From: Vibrio sp. CK2-1 | GTDB taxonomy: Bacteria; Pseudomonadota; Gammaproteobacteria; Enterobacterales; Vibrionaceae | DNA: 64,000 nt | Reading direction: 5' to 3' | Assembly: GCF_021726515.1 (NCBI RefSeq) | Contig: NZ_JAKKCJ010000004.1 | Span: 186,001-250,000 of the forward strand | Notes under the pieces: model-generated | Database searches by the model: none | What the model was told of the DNA's origin: nothing | The model's input: the letters and a program-made list of their open reading frames with translations, nothing else | Shown: positions 36,374-45,524 of the stretch, one piece after another | Layout: each line of letters opens with the position of its first letter | Numbering within the stretch: position 1 is the first letter of the stretch | Program-made: the position numbers and the translations under genes

Positions 36374-39292
36374 ATGACCACTGCTTTTGATTTTGAGCTT
36401 AACCAAGCCCAAATGCCATTCACCACCAATATTCCTTATGTTGATGGTGTGTACGATCTTGCCCTTGACCAAGTACTGCTTGATCAAGAACAGCATGAAT
36501 CAGCGGTTCGTTCTTATCCACGTCGATTACCTATCGCAATTAAACGTGCTTATGGCGCTTTAGTTGAAGATACCCGCGGCCAGCTGTTTTTAGATTGCCT
36601 AGCAGGCGCGGGAACCTTGGTGTTGGGTTATAACCATCCAGAAATCAACCAAGCATTAAAAGAGCAGCTTGATACGGGGCTGCCTTACCAAACTTTAGAT
36701 ATTACGACGCCCGCAAAAGATCGTTTTATTAAGCAGGTGAAATCATTCCTACCTGTAGATTTTGCTGAAAACTCAGTGATTCAGTTTTGTGGTCCATCAG
36801 GAGCCGATGCAGTCGAAGCGGCAATTAAACTAGCTAAGCAGACTACCGGCCGTAACACCATGATCGCTTTCCGTGGCGCTTATCACGGGATGACCAATGG
36901 CACTATGGGAATGATGGGGAATCTAGGTACTAAAGCACGTCGTACTGGCTTAATGTCTGATGTGCACTTTATGCCGTTCCCATATAGCCTACGCTGCCCG
37001 TTTGGCATGGGTGGCGATGAAGGTGCAAAGCAAAATATTCGTTATATCGAACGTATGTTGAATGATGATGAAAGCGGTATTCAAAAGCCAGCTGCAATTA
37101 TTGTTGAGCCCGTTCAAGGTGAGGGCGGAGTGATCCCTGCACCTGCGTTTTGGTTACGCGAATTGCGTCGTATTACTCAAGAGCATGGCATTTTATTGAT
37201 CTTTGATGAAATCCAATGTGGCGTGGGTAAAACTGGTCATAACTTTGCGTTTGAAGAGTCAGGCATTTCACCGGATATTCTTTGCTTATCGAAAGCGATT
37301 GGCGGCGGTTTACCAATGTCTATCTTGGTATTTAACAAAGAAATCGATACTTGGAATCCAGGTGAACACACCGGTACTTTCCGTGGCAATCAATTAGCCA
37401 TGGTCTCTGGCGCAAAAGCATTAGAAATCATTCAACGTGACAACTTAGTTGAACATGCCAAAGTGGCGGGGCAATACTTACGTGCCGGACTAGAAAAAAT
37501 TCAACAAGAAGTCGGCTGTATTGCGGAAGTTCGCGGTAAAGGTTTGATGCTCGGCGCAGAAGTAGTGCAACCAAGTGGTGAGCTGAATAAGTTTGGCGAG
37601 CCAGTATCAGCACCAGAATTAACGCTTAAGATCCAACGCGCAGCATTAGAGCGTGGTTTGATGATTGAAAAAGGTGGCCGTGATGGTTCGGTATTACGTT
37701 TCTTACCTCCTGTGATCATCAGTTTTGAGCAAATTGATTTCGCTTTAAAAACGTTAAAAGAAGCCATTATTGCTGCTGGCGGTGGTATTGATCCAACTAA
37801 ACAAGCAGTTGAACATCAAGACTGGCAACAGCACTTTATTCAAACTGGCGCACACGGCGCAGACAGCTTTGAAAAAGCCATGAACCAAACGACTCAAGCA
37901 ATGAAAGCAGTATTTGAAGCGGTAGATAAACCCTATTCTGGTATTGAGCCTCAACTGTTAAAAGCGCAAATCGAAGCCGTTAATCTTGATTCTAGTAACA
38001 GTGATTTGCAGCAGGTAATTAACAGCACAACAAACTTGGTTGCGAAGAACTCGGTTTTTGTTCAGCATCCAAATTGCATTGCTCACTTGCATACGCCGCC
38101 ATTAGTACCGGCGATTGCAGCAGAAGCAATGATTGCCTCTTTGAATCAGTCAATGGATTCATGGGATCAAGCATCAGCAGCCACTTATGTCGAGCAGCGA
38201 GTGGTGGATTGGTTATGTGACCGTTATAACATGGGAGATAACGCGGATGGCGTGTTTACCAGTGGCGGCACGCAAAGTAATCAAATGGGCTTATTGTTAG
38301 CTCGTGATTGGATTGCTGATAAATTAAGCCAGCATTCGATTCAAAAGCTCGGTCTACCAGATTACGCCGATAAATTACGTATCGTATGTTCGAAGAAATC
38401 TCACTTCACGGTACAAAAAACAGCGTCGTTAATGGGGCTAGGTGAAGCGGCGGTTGTTTGTGTGGATACTCATAATGATGGCACGATTAATACCGATGCG
38501 ATGGCCGACACCTTAAACCAATTAAAGGCAGAAGGCTTAATTCCATTTGCGATGGTAGGGACTGCCGGCACGACCGATCACGGCGCGATTGATGATTTAA
38601 ATACCTTAGCCGATTTAGCATTAGCTCATGATATGTGGCTGCATGTTGATGGCGCTTACGGTGGCGCGTTAATTCTAAGTAGTCATAAAAACCGTTTAGC
38701 GGGTATTGAGCGAGCTCAATCAATCAGTGTTGATTTCCATAAGTTGTTCTATCAACCAATCAGCTGTGGCGCAGTGTTGGTGAAAGATAAGGCCAACTTT
38801 AAGTACTTGCTGCATCACGCGGACTACCTAAACCGTGAAACCGATGAACTGCCAAACTTAGTTGATAAGTCAATGGCTACCACACGTCGTTTTGATGCTT
38901 TGAAAGTATTCATGACAATGCAAAGTGTCGGGACTAAAGCGTTAGGTGAAATGTACGATCACTTGATCGATCAAACCCATGAAGTGGCACAACTTGTCGC
39001 GAATAATGCCGCGTTTGAACTTCTGGCTCCGCCGGCACTTTCAACGGTATTAATGCGTTACAGCAACGCTAACTTGAGCGAGCAAGTGTTAAATGACTTA
39101 AACCGTCAAATTCGCATTGAAGCTTTGGTTCGTGGTGTGGCGGTATTAGGTGAAACCACTGTCGATGGTAAAGCGGCGCTGAAATTCACTATTTTGAATC
39201 CATGCTTAACCTTGAGTGATTTTGAAGCATTACTAAATGATGTGACAGAATTGGCTCAAGTGCTTACAGCGGAAAATGCATTAACTCATTAA
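36374..39292 (+). CDS. Fused diaminobutyrate aminotransferase / L-2,4-diaminobutyrate decarboxylase
   Basis: A 972-residue bifunctional PLP protein that makes 1,3-diaminopropane from aspartate semialdehyde via 2,4-diaminobutyrate, the first steps of norspermidine synthesis. The N-terminal class III aminotransferase (about 30-460) has FDEIQCGVGKTGHNFAFEES and the PLP lysine in LCLSKAIGGGLPMS. The C-terminal group II decarboxylase (about 500-972) has SGGTQSNQMGLLLARDW, HVDGAYGGALILS and the PLP lysine in SVDFHKLFYQP. This fusion next to carboxynorspermidine dehydrogenase and nspC is the arrangement known in V. cholerae. Confidence 0.95.
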   Translation: MTTAFDFELNQAQMPFTTNIPYVDGVYDLALDQVLLDQEQHESAVRSYPRRLPIAIKRAYGALVEDTRGQLFLDCLAGAGTLVLGYNHPEINQALKEQLDTGLPYQTLDITTPAKDRFIKQVKSFLPVDFAENSVIQFCGPSGADAVEAAIKLAKQTTGRNTMIAFRGAYHGMTNGTMGMMGNLGTKARRTGLMSDVHFMPFPYSLRCPFGMGGDEGAKQNIRYIERMLNDDESGIQKPAAIIVEPVQGEGGVIPAPAFWLRELRRITQEHGILLIFDEIQCGVGKTGHNFAFEESGISPDILCLSKAIGGGLPMSILVFNKEIDTWNPGEHTGTFRGNQLAMVSGAKALEIIQRDNLVEHAKVAGQYLRAGLEKIQQEVGCIAEVRGKGLMLGAEVVQPSGELNKFGEPVSAPELTLKIQRAALERGLMIEKGGRDGSVLRFLPPVIISFEQIDFALKTLKEAIIAAGGGIDPTKQAVEHQDWQQHFIQTGAHGADSFEKAMNQTTQAMKAVFEAVDKPYSGIEPQLLKAQIEAVNLDSSNSDLQQVINSTTNLVAKNSVFVQHPNCIAHLHTPPLVPAIAAEAMIASLNQSMDSWDQASAATYVEQRVVDWLCDRYNMGDNADGVFTSGGTQSNQMGLLLARDWIADKLSQHSIQKLGLPDYADKLRIVCSKKSHFTVQKTASLMGLGEAAVVCVDTHNDGTINTDAMADTLNQLKAEGLIPFAMVGTAGTTDHGAIDDLNTLADLALAHDMWLHVDGAYGGALILSSHKNRLAGIERAQSISVDFHKLFYQPISCGAVLVKDKANFKYLLHHADYLNRETDELPNLVDKSMATTRRFDALKVFMTMQSVGTKALGEMYDHLIDQTHEVAQLVANNAAFELLAPPALSTVLMRYSNANLSEQVLNDLNRQIRIEALVRGVAVLGETTVDGKAALKFTILNPCLTLSDFEALLNDVTELAQVLTAENALTH

Positions 39293-39401
39293 TTTATGTT
39301 CTGGGCAGTATTCAGACCAATCTGCCCATTCTTATACTTATTTTTAATTGTTCTATTAGAACGAAAGTAATTTAACCCTCAAGAAGGAAGGTGACTTAAA
39401 G

Positions 39402-40646
39402 ATGTCTATTTTACAAATTGGCGCAGGTGGTGTTGGTTGGGTAGTGGCGCATAAAGCGGCTCAAAACAATGATGTACTAGGTGATATTACGCTTGCGTCT
39501 CGTACGATTGCGAAATGTGAAAAAATCATCGAGTCGATCAAAGGTAAAAACAACCTTAAAGACCCATCGAAGAAATTAGAATCACGATTTGTAGACGCCG
39601 ATGATGTGGCATCTTTAGTAGCGCTCATTAATGAAGTTAAACCTGATCTAGTTATTAATGCGGGCCCTCCGTGGGTGAACGTGACTATTATGGAAGCGTG
39701 CTACCAAGCGAAAGTGTCTTACCTAGATACTTCAGTGGCGGTGGATTTATGTAGTGAAGGCCAGCAAGTACCAGAAGCTTACGATCCACAGTGGGCGTTC
39801 CGTGAAAAATTCGCTGAAGCGGGTATCACAGGTATTCTAGGGGCAGGTTTTGATCCGGGCGTAGTGAGTGTGTTTGCCGCTTACGCTGTTAAGCACCTAT
39901 TTGATGAAATCGACACCATTGATGTAATGGATGTTAACGCCGGTGACCATGGTAAGAAGTTTGCGACTAACTTTGACCCTGAAACCAACATGCTTGAAAT
40001 CCAAGGCGATTCTTTCTATTGGGAAGAGGGTAGCTGGAAGCAAGTTCCTTGTCATACACGTATGCTTGAATTCGATTTCCCAAATTGTGGTGAGTTTAAA
40101 GTCTACTCAATGGCGCATGATGAAGTTCGTTCAATGCAGGAATTCATTCCAGCTAAACGTATCGAATTCTGGATGGGCTTTGGCGATACTTATTTAAACT
40201 ACTTCAACTGCATGAAAGATATCGGCCTATTAAGCCCAGATCCTGTGACCTTACAAGATGGCACGGTAGTTGAACCACTTAAAGTATTGAAAGCATTGCT
40301 GCCAGATCCAACATCTCTTGCACCGGGCTACACAGGTAAAACGTGCATCGGTACTTGGGTACAAGGCACAAAAGATGGTAAAGCGCGTAGCGTGTTTATC
40401 TACAATAACGCTGATCACGAAGTGGCTTACCAAGATGTTGAACATCAAGCGATTGCCTACACCACAGGTGTTCCTGCCATTACCGCAGCTCTGCAATACT
40501 TTAAAGGCAGCTGGAATGAAGCCGGCGTGTTCAACATGGAACAGCTAGATCCAGATGGCTTCCTAGAAACAATGCCAAGCATCGGTCTTGATTGGCATGT
40601 TCAAGAGTTAGAACCGGGTCAGCCGAAGATTAATATTCTAAAGTAA
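39402..40646 (+). CDS. Carboxynorspermidine dehydrogenase
   Basis: A 414-residue NAD(P)H-dependent enzyme of the saccharopine dehydrogenase family. It condenses aspartate semialdehyde with diaminopropane (or putrescine) and reduces the Schiff base to carboxynorspermidine (or carboxyspermidine). The N-terminal Rossmann motif is ILQIGAGGVGWVVAHKAAQ, and NAGPPWVNVTIMEACYQ and LGAGFDPGVVSVFA are family blocks. AAGGAAGG precedes the ATG. The gene follows the fused aminotransferase/decarboxylase by 109 bases and precedes nspC, completing the pathway. Confidence 0.94.
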   Translation: MSILQIGAGGVGWVVAHKAAQNNDVLGDITLASRTIAKCEKIIESIKGKNNLKDPSKKLESRFVDADDVASLVALINEVKPDLVINAGPPWVNVTIMEACYQAKVSYLDTSVAVDLCSEGQQVPEAYDPQWAFREKFAEAGITGILGAGFDPGVVSVFAAYAVKHLFDEIDTIDVMDVNAGDHGKKFATNFDPETNMLEIQGDSFYWEEGSWKQVPCHTRMLEFDFPNCGEFKVYSMAHDEVRSMQEFIPAKRIEFWMGFGDTYLNYFNCMKDIGLLSPDPVTLQDGTVVEPLKVLKALLPDPTSLAPGYTGKTCIGTWVQGTKDGKARSVFIYNNADHEVAYQDVEHQAIAYTTGVPAITAALQYFKGSWNEAGVFNMEQLDPDGFLETMPSIGLDWHVQELEPGQPKINILK

Positions 40647-40669
40647 AGCCGTATCTCGTTGCTCGTGTT

Positions 40670-40685
40670 TCGTTACTCGAGTAAC
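40670..40685. repeat. Perfect 16-bp palindrome
   Basis: CGTTACTCGAGTAACG is fully self-complementary, without a loop. It lies between the dehydrogenase and nspC among several CTCG-containing words, including CTCGTTGCTCG just before and TGCTCGAG after it. Its origin or role is unclear. Confidence 0.7.
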
Positions 40686-40707
40686 GCTGGCAGACTCAAT
40701 TAATAAC

Positions 40708-40739
40708 AACAGCCATAGCATTCGTTATGGCTGTTTTAT
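40708..40739 (+). terminator. Hairpin with T-run between carboxynorspermidine dehydrogenase and nspC
   Basis: AACAGCCATA and TATGGCTGTT form ten pairs followed by TTATATC-type T/A residues. It looks like a weak or partial intrinsic terminator placed inside the pathway cluster. Confidence 0.6.
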
Positions 40740-40799
40740 ATCTTTTTCGAGAAGCATCGCGCTCTAGAACCGAGAAACGCAGTGCTCGAGAATCGTTCT

Positions 40800-41957
40800 A
40801 TGGAATTATCTATGCCTAACAACCTTCCAACCCCTTACTTCATGATCAATGAAGATAAACTTATCCATAATCTTGAAATCGCTAAGCGCTTAAAAGAGCT
40901 AAGTGGTGTAAAGCTAGTTTTGGCTCTGAAGTGTTTTTCTACTTGGGGCGTGTTTGACATCATCAAACCGTATCTTGATGGCACAACCAGTAGTGGGCCT
41001 TACGAAGTGATGCTTGGCCACGAAACTTTTGGTGGTGAGAACTCTGGAAAAGAAAATCATGCGTATAGCGTGGGTTACAGTGAAGAAGATGTAAAACAAG
41101 TGGTTGGCATTTGTGACAAGATGATCTTCAATTCCCTAAGCCAGCTTGATGCGCATCGTCATTTGGTGGAAGGAAAGGCATCCATCGGTGTACGTCTAAA
41201 TCCGGGGGTGAGCCGTGCAGGACAAGACTTAGCCGATCCTGCTCGTCAGTTCTCACGTTTAGGAGTACAAGAGACCCAATTAACCAGTGAGTTGTTTGAT
41301 GAGCTTGATGGCGTAATGTTTCATATGAACTGTGAAAACAAATCAGCTGATGACTTCATTGAATTACTAGATAGCATTTCACAACGTTTTGGTGCCTACC
41401 TTGATAAGCTTGACTGGGTAAGTCTAGGCGGTGGGGTATTCTTTACTTGGCCAGGTTATGAGGTTGAAAAACTTGCGCAAGCGTTGAAATCATTTAGCGA
41501 AAAACATGGTGTGCAACTTTATCTTGAACCGGGTGAAGCCATTATTACTAAAACGGCCGATTTAGTGGTCACCGTTGTTGATATCGTTGAAAACGGCATG
41601 AAAACAGCGATTGTCGATTCAGCGACCGAAGCGCATCGTTTAGATACGTTAATCTACAATGAACCTGCGTCAATTGGCGAAGCCTCTGAAAATGGAGAGC
41701 ATGAATATGTAATTGGTTCATGTTCATGCCTGGCGGGTGATCAATTCTGCGTTGCTAAATTTGATGAGCCATTAAAAATAGGTCAGCGTTTGCATATCCT
41801 TGATAGCGCAGGTTATACCATGGTGAAACTCAATTGGTTTAATGGCCTGAAAATGCCAAGTATTTACTGCCAACGTAGTAATGGCTATATCCAAAAGCTA
41901 AACGAATTCGATTATCAAGATTTCAAACGCTCGCTATCTCAATGGTCAGTTAAATAG
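40800..41957 (+). CDS. nspC: Carboxynorspermidine decarboxylase
   Basis: Alanine-racemase-fold PLP decarboxylase that converts carboxynorspermidine to norspermidine, a polyamine linked to biofilm control in Vibrio. The PLP lysine is in [19 protein letters not shown], the phosphate-binding glycines in [15 protein letters not shown], the diamine-contact Glu in [15 protein letters not shown], and the active-site Cys in [13 protein letters not shown]. The start is uncertain: in-frame GTG 40782, ATG 40800 and ATG 40812. ATG 40800 gives an N-terminus of the usual length. It follows a hairpin terminator, so it may depend on read-through or have its own promoter in the short gap. Confidence 0.94.
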   Translation: MELSMPNNLPTPYFMINEDKLIHNLEIAKRLKELSGVKLVLALKCFSTWGVFDIIKPYLDGTTSSGPYEVMLGHETFGGENSGKENHAYSVGYSEEDVKQVVGICDKMIFNSLSQLDAHRHLVEGKASIGVRLNPGVSRAGQDLADPARQFSRLGVQETQLTSELFDELDGVMFHMNCENKSADDFIELLDSISQRFGAYLDKLDWVSLGGGVFFTWPGYEVEKLAQALKSFSEKHGVQLYLEPGEAIITKTADLVVTVVDIVENGMKTAIVDSATEAHRLDTLIYNEPASIGEASENGEHEYVIGSCSCLAGDQFCVAKFDEPLKIGQRLHILDSAGYTMVKLNWFNGLKMPSIYCQRSNGYIQKLNEFDYQDFKRSLSQWSVK

Positions 41958-42104
41958 CCCACTCAAGTGCAGAATAAGAAATCTAACTTGAAAGCCGTGT
42001 TGTCTGTTTAGGTCACTTTAAACTTAAATGGTCATGCGGCTTTTGCATTCTGTAAGGTGGGGCGGTAGAGTGCTGCTACCTGTATTGAAAAGGGATATCG
42101 TTTC

Positions 42105-42440
42105 ATGAAAATTATCTATTCCGGTGTTATTGATTCTCACGGTGAAGCCGCTGCTAATCTCTTGAAAGATTTTCTGTTAAAGAACCAAGATAAAATTGAG
42201 CGTCAGCTCATTCCAAATTTAGATTACATCGATCCTAGAGCACTTAATGATAATGGTATTCAAATTATAGATGTGACTCACTTGGGGGAGGCACGTTACT
42301 CGCTTGCTTATCAGTATGATTGGTTCGTGTTTAGCCCTTGCACAGATACCGATTTAAAAGGCACGGACAAAAATAAAGTGACGTTAACCGTATTAGATTC
42401 CGGCGAATTAGAGTTTGATCTTTCAGCGCTAGGGCATTAA
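42105..42440 (+). CDS. Uncharacterised small protein downstream of nspC
   Basis: A 111-residue soluble protein beginning MKIIYSGVIDSHGEAAANLL, with an acidic middle (YIDPRALNDNGIQIIDVTHL) and the aromatic patch YDWFVFSPCTD. AAAGGGATA precedes the ATG. No signal peptide, membrane segment or family is recognised. It has its own strong terminator. Placement 147 bases after nspC does not by itself show a role in polyamine metabolism. Confidence 0.65.
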   Translation: MKIIYSGVIDSHGEAAANLLKDFLLKNQDKIERQLIPNLDYIDPRALNDNGIQIIDVTHLGEARYSLAYQYDWFVFSPCTDTDLKGTDKNKVTLTVLDSGELEFDLSALGH

Positions 42441-42445
42441 TAAAA

Positions 42446-42475
42446 AAGGACTTCGCTGAGAGTAGCGAAGTCCTT
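42446..42475. terminator. Terminator between convergent genes
   Basis: Perfect 12-bp arms AAGGACTTCGCT and AGCGAAGTCCTT, six-base loop, with A-rich and T-rich flanks that suit both strands. Confidence 0.85.
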
Positions 42476-42514
42476 GTTGTAGTGGTTAATCAGAATAATT
42501 TAAATAGCACTAGA

Positions 42515-43468
42515 TTATGATTTCTCAGCTTGAGGTTGTGCGTTGACCGATGAGTCATCTTGAACTGTTTTTCGTGACCAGTACCCAGCCAAGATTGAGC
42601 CTGAAATATTATGCCAAAGCGAGAATAATGTTCCCGGCATAGCTGCTGCTGGTGTAAAGAATTTCATAGCAAGAGCAGTAGCAAGACCTGAATTTTGTAA
42701 GCCTACTTCAAACGCAATAGTACGCGAAATAGTTTCATTAAAGCCTAATAAACGACATCCCCAATACCCTGCCAATAAGCCAAATCCATTATGTAGAACA
42801 ACTGCAAGAGCAATGATTGGACCTATCGCTGCAAATTGAGATGCATTGAGCGCAATAACGATACCAATAATCATCACAATGGCAGCCATTGAAATTAGGG
42901 GAAGGATGGAATCAAGTTTCTTCGTGACATCATGGAAGAATTGGTTAATGAAAATTCCGATTGCCACTGGTAGTAATACAATCTTCACTAGGCTCATCAA
43001 CATTGCTGCTGCCGGAACGTCAACGGCTTGTCCTGCTAAAAGTTCAGATAGAAATGGAGTAAGAAGCACGCCTAGTAATGTTGAAATTGCGGTCATAGAT
43101 ATAGAAAGTGCCACATCGCCCTTGGCTAAATAACACATTACATTAGATGATGTACCACCGGCTACGCTGCCGACTAATACCATACCAACCGTTAGTTCAG
43201 GACTAAATCCTAGAATATAACTGATCAGCAAGGCGACAAGAGGCATAACCGTAAATTGTAAAATGATGCCAATCGTAACGGCCAATTTTTGTTTAACGAC
43301 ATTCGCAAAATCACTGGCTTTCAGTGTTAGCCCCATCGACATCATAATCACAACCAATAAAGGCACGATATAAGATTTTAATGGCTGAAAAATGGTTGGC
43401 TGCATATAAGCCAAGATGGATATTAAAATTGCCCATACTGGGAATAATTGAGTAATCGTCCGTAACAT
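42515..43468 (-). CDS. Bile acid:sodium symporter (BASS) family transporter
   Basis: A 317-residue inner-membrane protein with nine to ten hydrophobic helices. Family blocks are MMSMGLTLKASDF, FTVMPLVALLISYILGFSPE, the crossover region GSVAGGTSSNVMCYLAKGDVALS, and FEVGLQNSGLATALAMKFF, which contribute the sodium sites of the ASBT/PanS fold. Despite the family name, bacterial members carry varied organic anions such as pantoate or keto acids. The substrate here is unknown. It lies 62 bases after the ACT-domain gene on the same strand and could share its transcript. Confidence 0.88.
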   Translation of the reverse strand: MLRTITQLFPVWAILISILAYMQPTIFQPLKSYIVPLLVVIMMSMGLTLKASDFANVVKQKLAVTIGIILQFTVMPLVALLISYILGFSPELTVGMVLVGSVAGGTSSNVMCYLAKGDVALSISMTAISTLLGVLLTPFLSELLAGQAVDVPAAAMLMSLVKIVLLPVAIGIFINQFFHDVTKKLDSILPLISMAAIVMIIGIVIALNASQFAAIGPIIALAVVLHNGFGLLAGYWGCRLLGFNETISRTIAFEVGLQNSGLATALAMKFFTPAAAMPGTLFSLWHNISGSILAGYWSRKTVQDDSSVNAQPQAEKS

Positions 43469-43530
43469 TTGGTTCTCCTTTTTATAGAAGTCCAGAATGC
43501 CATATTTAACATTTTTGTCACGTTTGAATT

Positions 43531-44070
43531 TTACTCTTCTTTCGACAGCGTAGATGTCACATCAATGACTCGAGTACCTTGGGTGATCGCTTCTAGCTCT
43601 GCAATTACATCTTTAATATTCGTTTCTTCTGGAATAGTAATACTGAATTGCGAGGTAAATAGATTCGCGCTGATGCCATTTTCGCCTGCGAGAAATAGGC
43701 GCTGAGTATCAATGCTTAAAATATTAGCGCGTTCTCGCTCTAAGATGTGAGTGAGTTCTTTAATGATCCCTGCTTGTTCTTGGCTATCAAAACGTAATTC
43801 ATACACGTCATCTTCTGCGTGTTTAGTTTCTTGTGATTGCACAAAGTGAGCTTGTAAACCTGAGGCTTCGTCAAATGCCGTTTGAATCATTTCTAGGCTT
43901 GATTCAGGGCACTGAATTTTGATTAATCCTGCAACTTGATCATCGAGGTAATTAATTTTACTAATAATCCAACTACCGCCATGTTCATGAGTTGCGTGAG
44001 CAAGGTGCTGTAGTGTTTGCGGGGTAGCGTGGCCAGAAATATTGGCAATAAAGAGTACCTTGTTTGTCAT
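43531..44070 (-). CDS. GcvR-like protein with two ACT domains
   Basis: A 179-residue cytoplasmic protein with two tandem ACT domains (about residues 4-75 and 90-172), the layout of the glycine cleavage repressor GcvR. The second domain has YELRFDSQEQAGIIKELTHI, the typical opening of an amino-acid-binding ACT domain. The N-terminal domain (VLFIANISGHATPQTLQHLA) departs from E. coli GcvR, so this may be a paralogue with a different partner or ligand. It is divergent from the yfaY-like gene. Confidence 0.75.
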   Translation of the reverse strand: MTNKVLFIANISGHATPQTLQHLAHATHEHGGSWIISKINYLDDQVAGLIKIQCPESSLEMIQTAFDEASGLQAHFVQSQETKHAEDDVYELRFDSQEQAGIIKELTHILERERANILSIDTQRLFLAGENGISANLFTSQFSITIPEETNIKDVIAELEAITQGTRVIDVTSTLSKEE

Positions 44071-44206
44071 GGAAACCTCATCATCAGTGAAGTACTTAAG
44101 ATAATTTTAGTATAGATAAGAGTGATTGATGTAAGAATAAAGTTCTAAAAGCTCAGCAGTTATGTTTCAATCATTTGATTAAAGAAAAGACAAATAAGGA
44201 CGAAAA

Positions 44207-45409
44207 ATGGTGAGAGTATCAATGCTCAGCACGGGCGAAGAGGTTTTGCATGGTGATATTGTTGATACCAATGCGTCTTGGTTATCGGAATTATTTTTTG
44301 AACAAGGATTTGCGATTCACTACCGCAGCACGGTCGGTGATCAGTTAGAAGAATTAGAAAGCGAAATTACCGCGTTAAGCTTGAAAAGTGATGTGGTAAT
44401 AGTTAATGGTGGTTTAGGGCCAACAACCGACGATCTTAGTGCATTAGCCGCAGCGAAAGCACTTGGCGTGGAGTTAGAGCTTAATCAAGAGTGGTTAGAG
44501 ATTATGACTCAGTATTTTGCTCGCCTCGGTCGCCCAATGGCGGCAAGTAACGATAAGCAAGCGATGCTGCCTATTGGTGCTGAAATGATCAATAACCCTG
44601 TGGGGACGGCTTGTGGTTTTAGTATTGAGCTTAATAATGCGGTGGTATTTTTTACTCCTGGTGTGCCGTTTGAATTCAAACGTATGACAACCGATGAAAT
44701 TTTGCCGCGTTTGAAGCAACGCTTTCCAAGTGTTGAAAGGCTGGAATGTAATAAGCTTTATACCTTTGGTCTTGGTGAGTCGGGGATTGCTGATCGTTTG
44801 AAATCGGTGAAATTGCCTGATGGTTTCAGCCTAGGTTATCGCTCTTATATGCCGTTTATTGAAGTAAAAATATTCAGCCCTTATCAAGATCCGAATGTCG
44901 AACAAGTGATTGAGATAATTAGCGGTGAGTTAGCCGAATTTACGCTTTCAATCAACCAGCCTTTAATTGCGGCGGTTGGCCATTTACTAGAGCAAAGCCA
45001 AACACAGATCTCGGCACTAGAGCAGGTCACTGGTGGGGAAATTGCTCGCAGTTTATCACTGGATGTAAAAGCTCAAGAGCAGTTCATACAAAGTGTGGTT
45101 GATAATAAAGCACAACCATTATCAGAACTACAAGATGCACTATTGATTGCTGATGAATACCGTCAGGATACCCAATCGGATATTGTGGTTGGTAGCTTCA
45201 AAATGGAAGACGAAAGTATTGCTTTGGTTCTGATTTCTGCTGAATATCATTTTGCTCAGCAAGTTTCATTGACACGAGACTACCCATTGAAATCGCAACA
45301 GATATTATTGTCTACCGTGATGCTAGATATGGTGAGAAGATACTTGCAACAAACCAGCATGTTAGCAACGTTAAGCCACTTTGAACGTTTGGCTTTTATT
45401 GAAGGTTAA
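44207..45409 (+). CDS. yfaY: CinA-family protein, YfaY type
   Basis: A 400-residue protein of the CinA family. The N-terminal MoCF-like domain is well kept: SMLSTGEEVLHGDIVDTNAS, VIVNGGLGPTTDDLSALAAA and FFTPGVPFEFKRM. The C-terminal domain corresponds to NMN deamidase (PncC), but the catalytic signature ESCTGG appears as LEQVTGGEIA, so the nucleophilic serine is missing. E. coli YfaY has the same change (SEQFTGGL) and, as I recall, no deamidase activity was found for it. It is therefore a YfaY ortholog of unknown activity, not the NMN amidase itself. Confidence 0.85.
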   Translation: MVRVSMLSTGEEVLHGDIVDTNASWLSELFFEQGFAIHYRSTVGDQLEELESEITALSLKSDVVIVNGGLGPTTDDLSALAAAKALGVELELNQEWLEIMTQYFARLGRPMAASNDKQAMLPIGAEMINNPVGTACGFSIELNNAVVFFTPGVPFEFKRMTTDEILPRLKQRFPSVERLECNKLYTFGLGESGIADRLKSVKLPDGFSLGYRSYMPFIEVKIFSPYQDPNVEQVIEIISGELAEFTLSINQPLIAAVGHLLEQSQTQISALEQVTGGEIARSLSLDVKAQEQFIQSVVDNKAQPLSELQDALLIADEYRQDTQSDIVVGSFKMEDESIALVLISAEYHFAQQVSLTRDYPLKSQQILLSTVMLDMVRRYLQQTSMLATLSHFERLAFIEG

Positions 45410-45524
45410 CCTTTGGTGATAAAATCATCAAATGAGATTGATTTTCAATTGCATGACATTCACATGACAAATGTGACATCCATCTTAAATATTGTGCGCG
45501 CATATTTAACAAAAGGTGCTTCGC

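Noticed and set aside
39302..39330. Hairpin TGGGCAG/CTGCCCA after the aminotransferase/decarboxylase
   Set aside because: The loop is long and the T run poor, and the next gene belongs to the same pathway, so it is not called a terminator.
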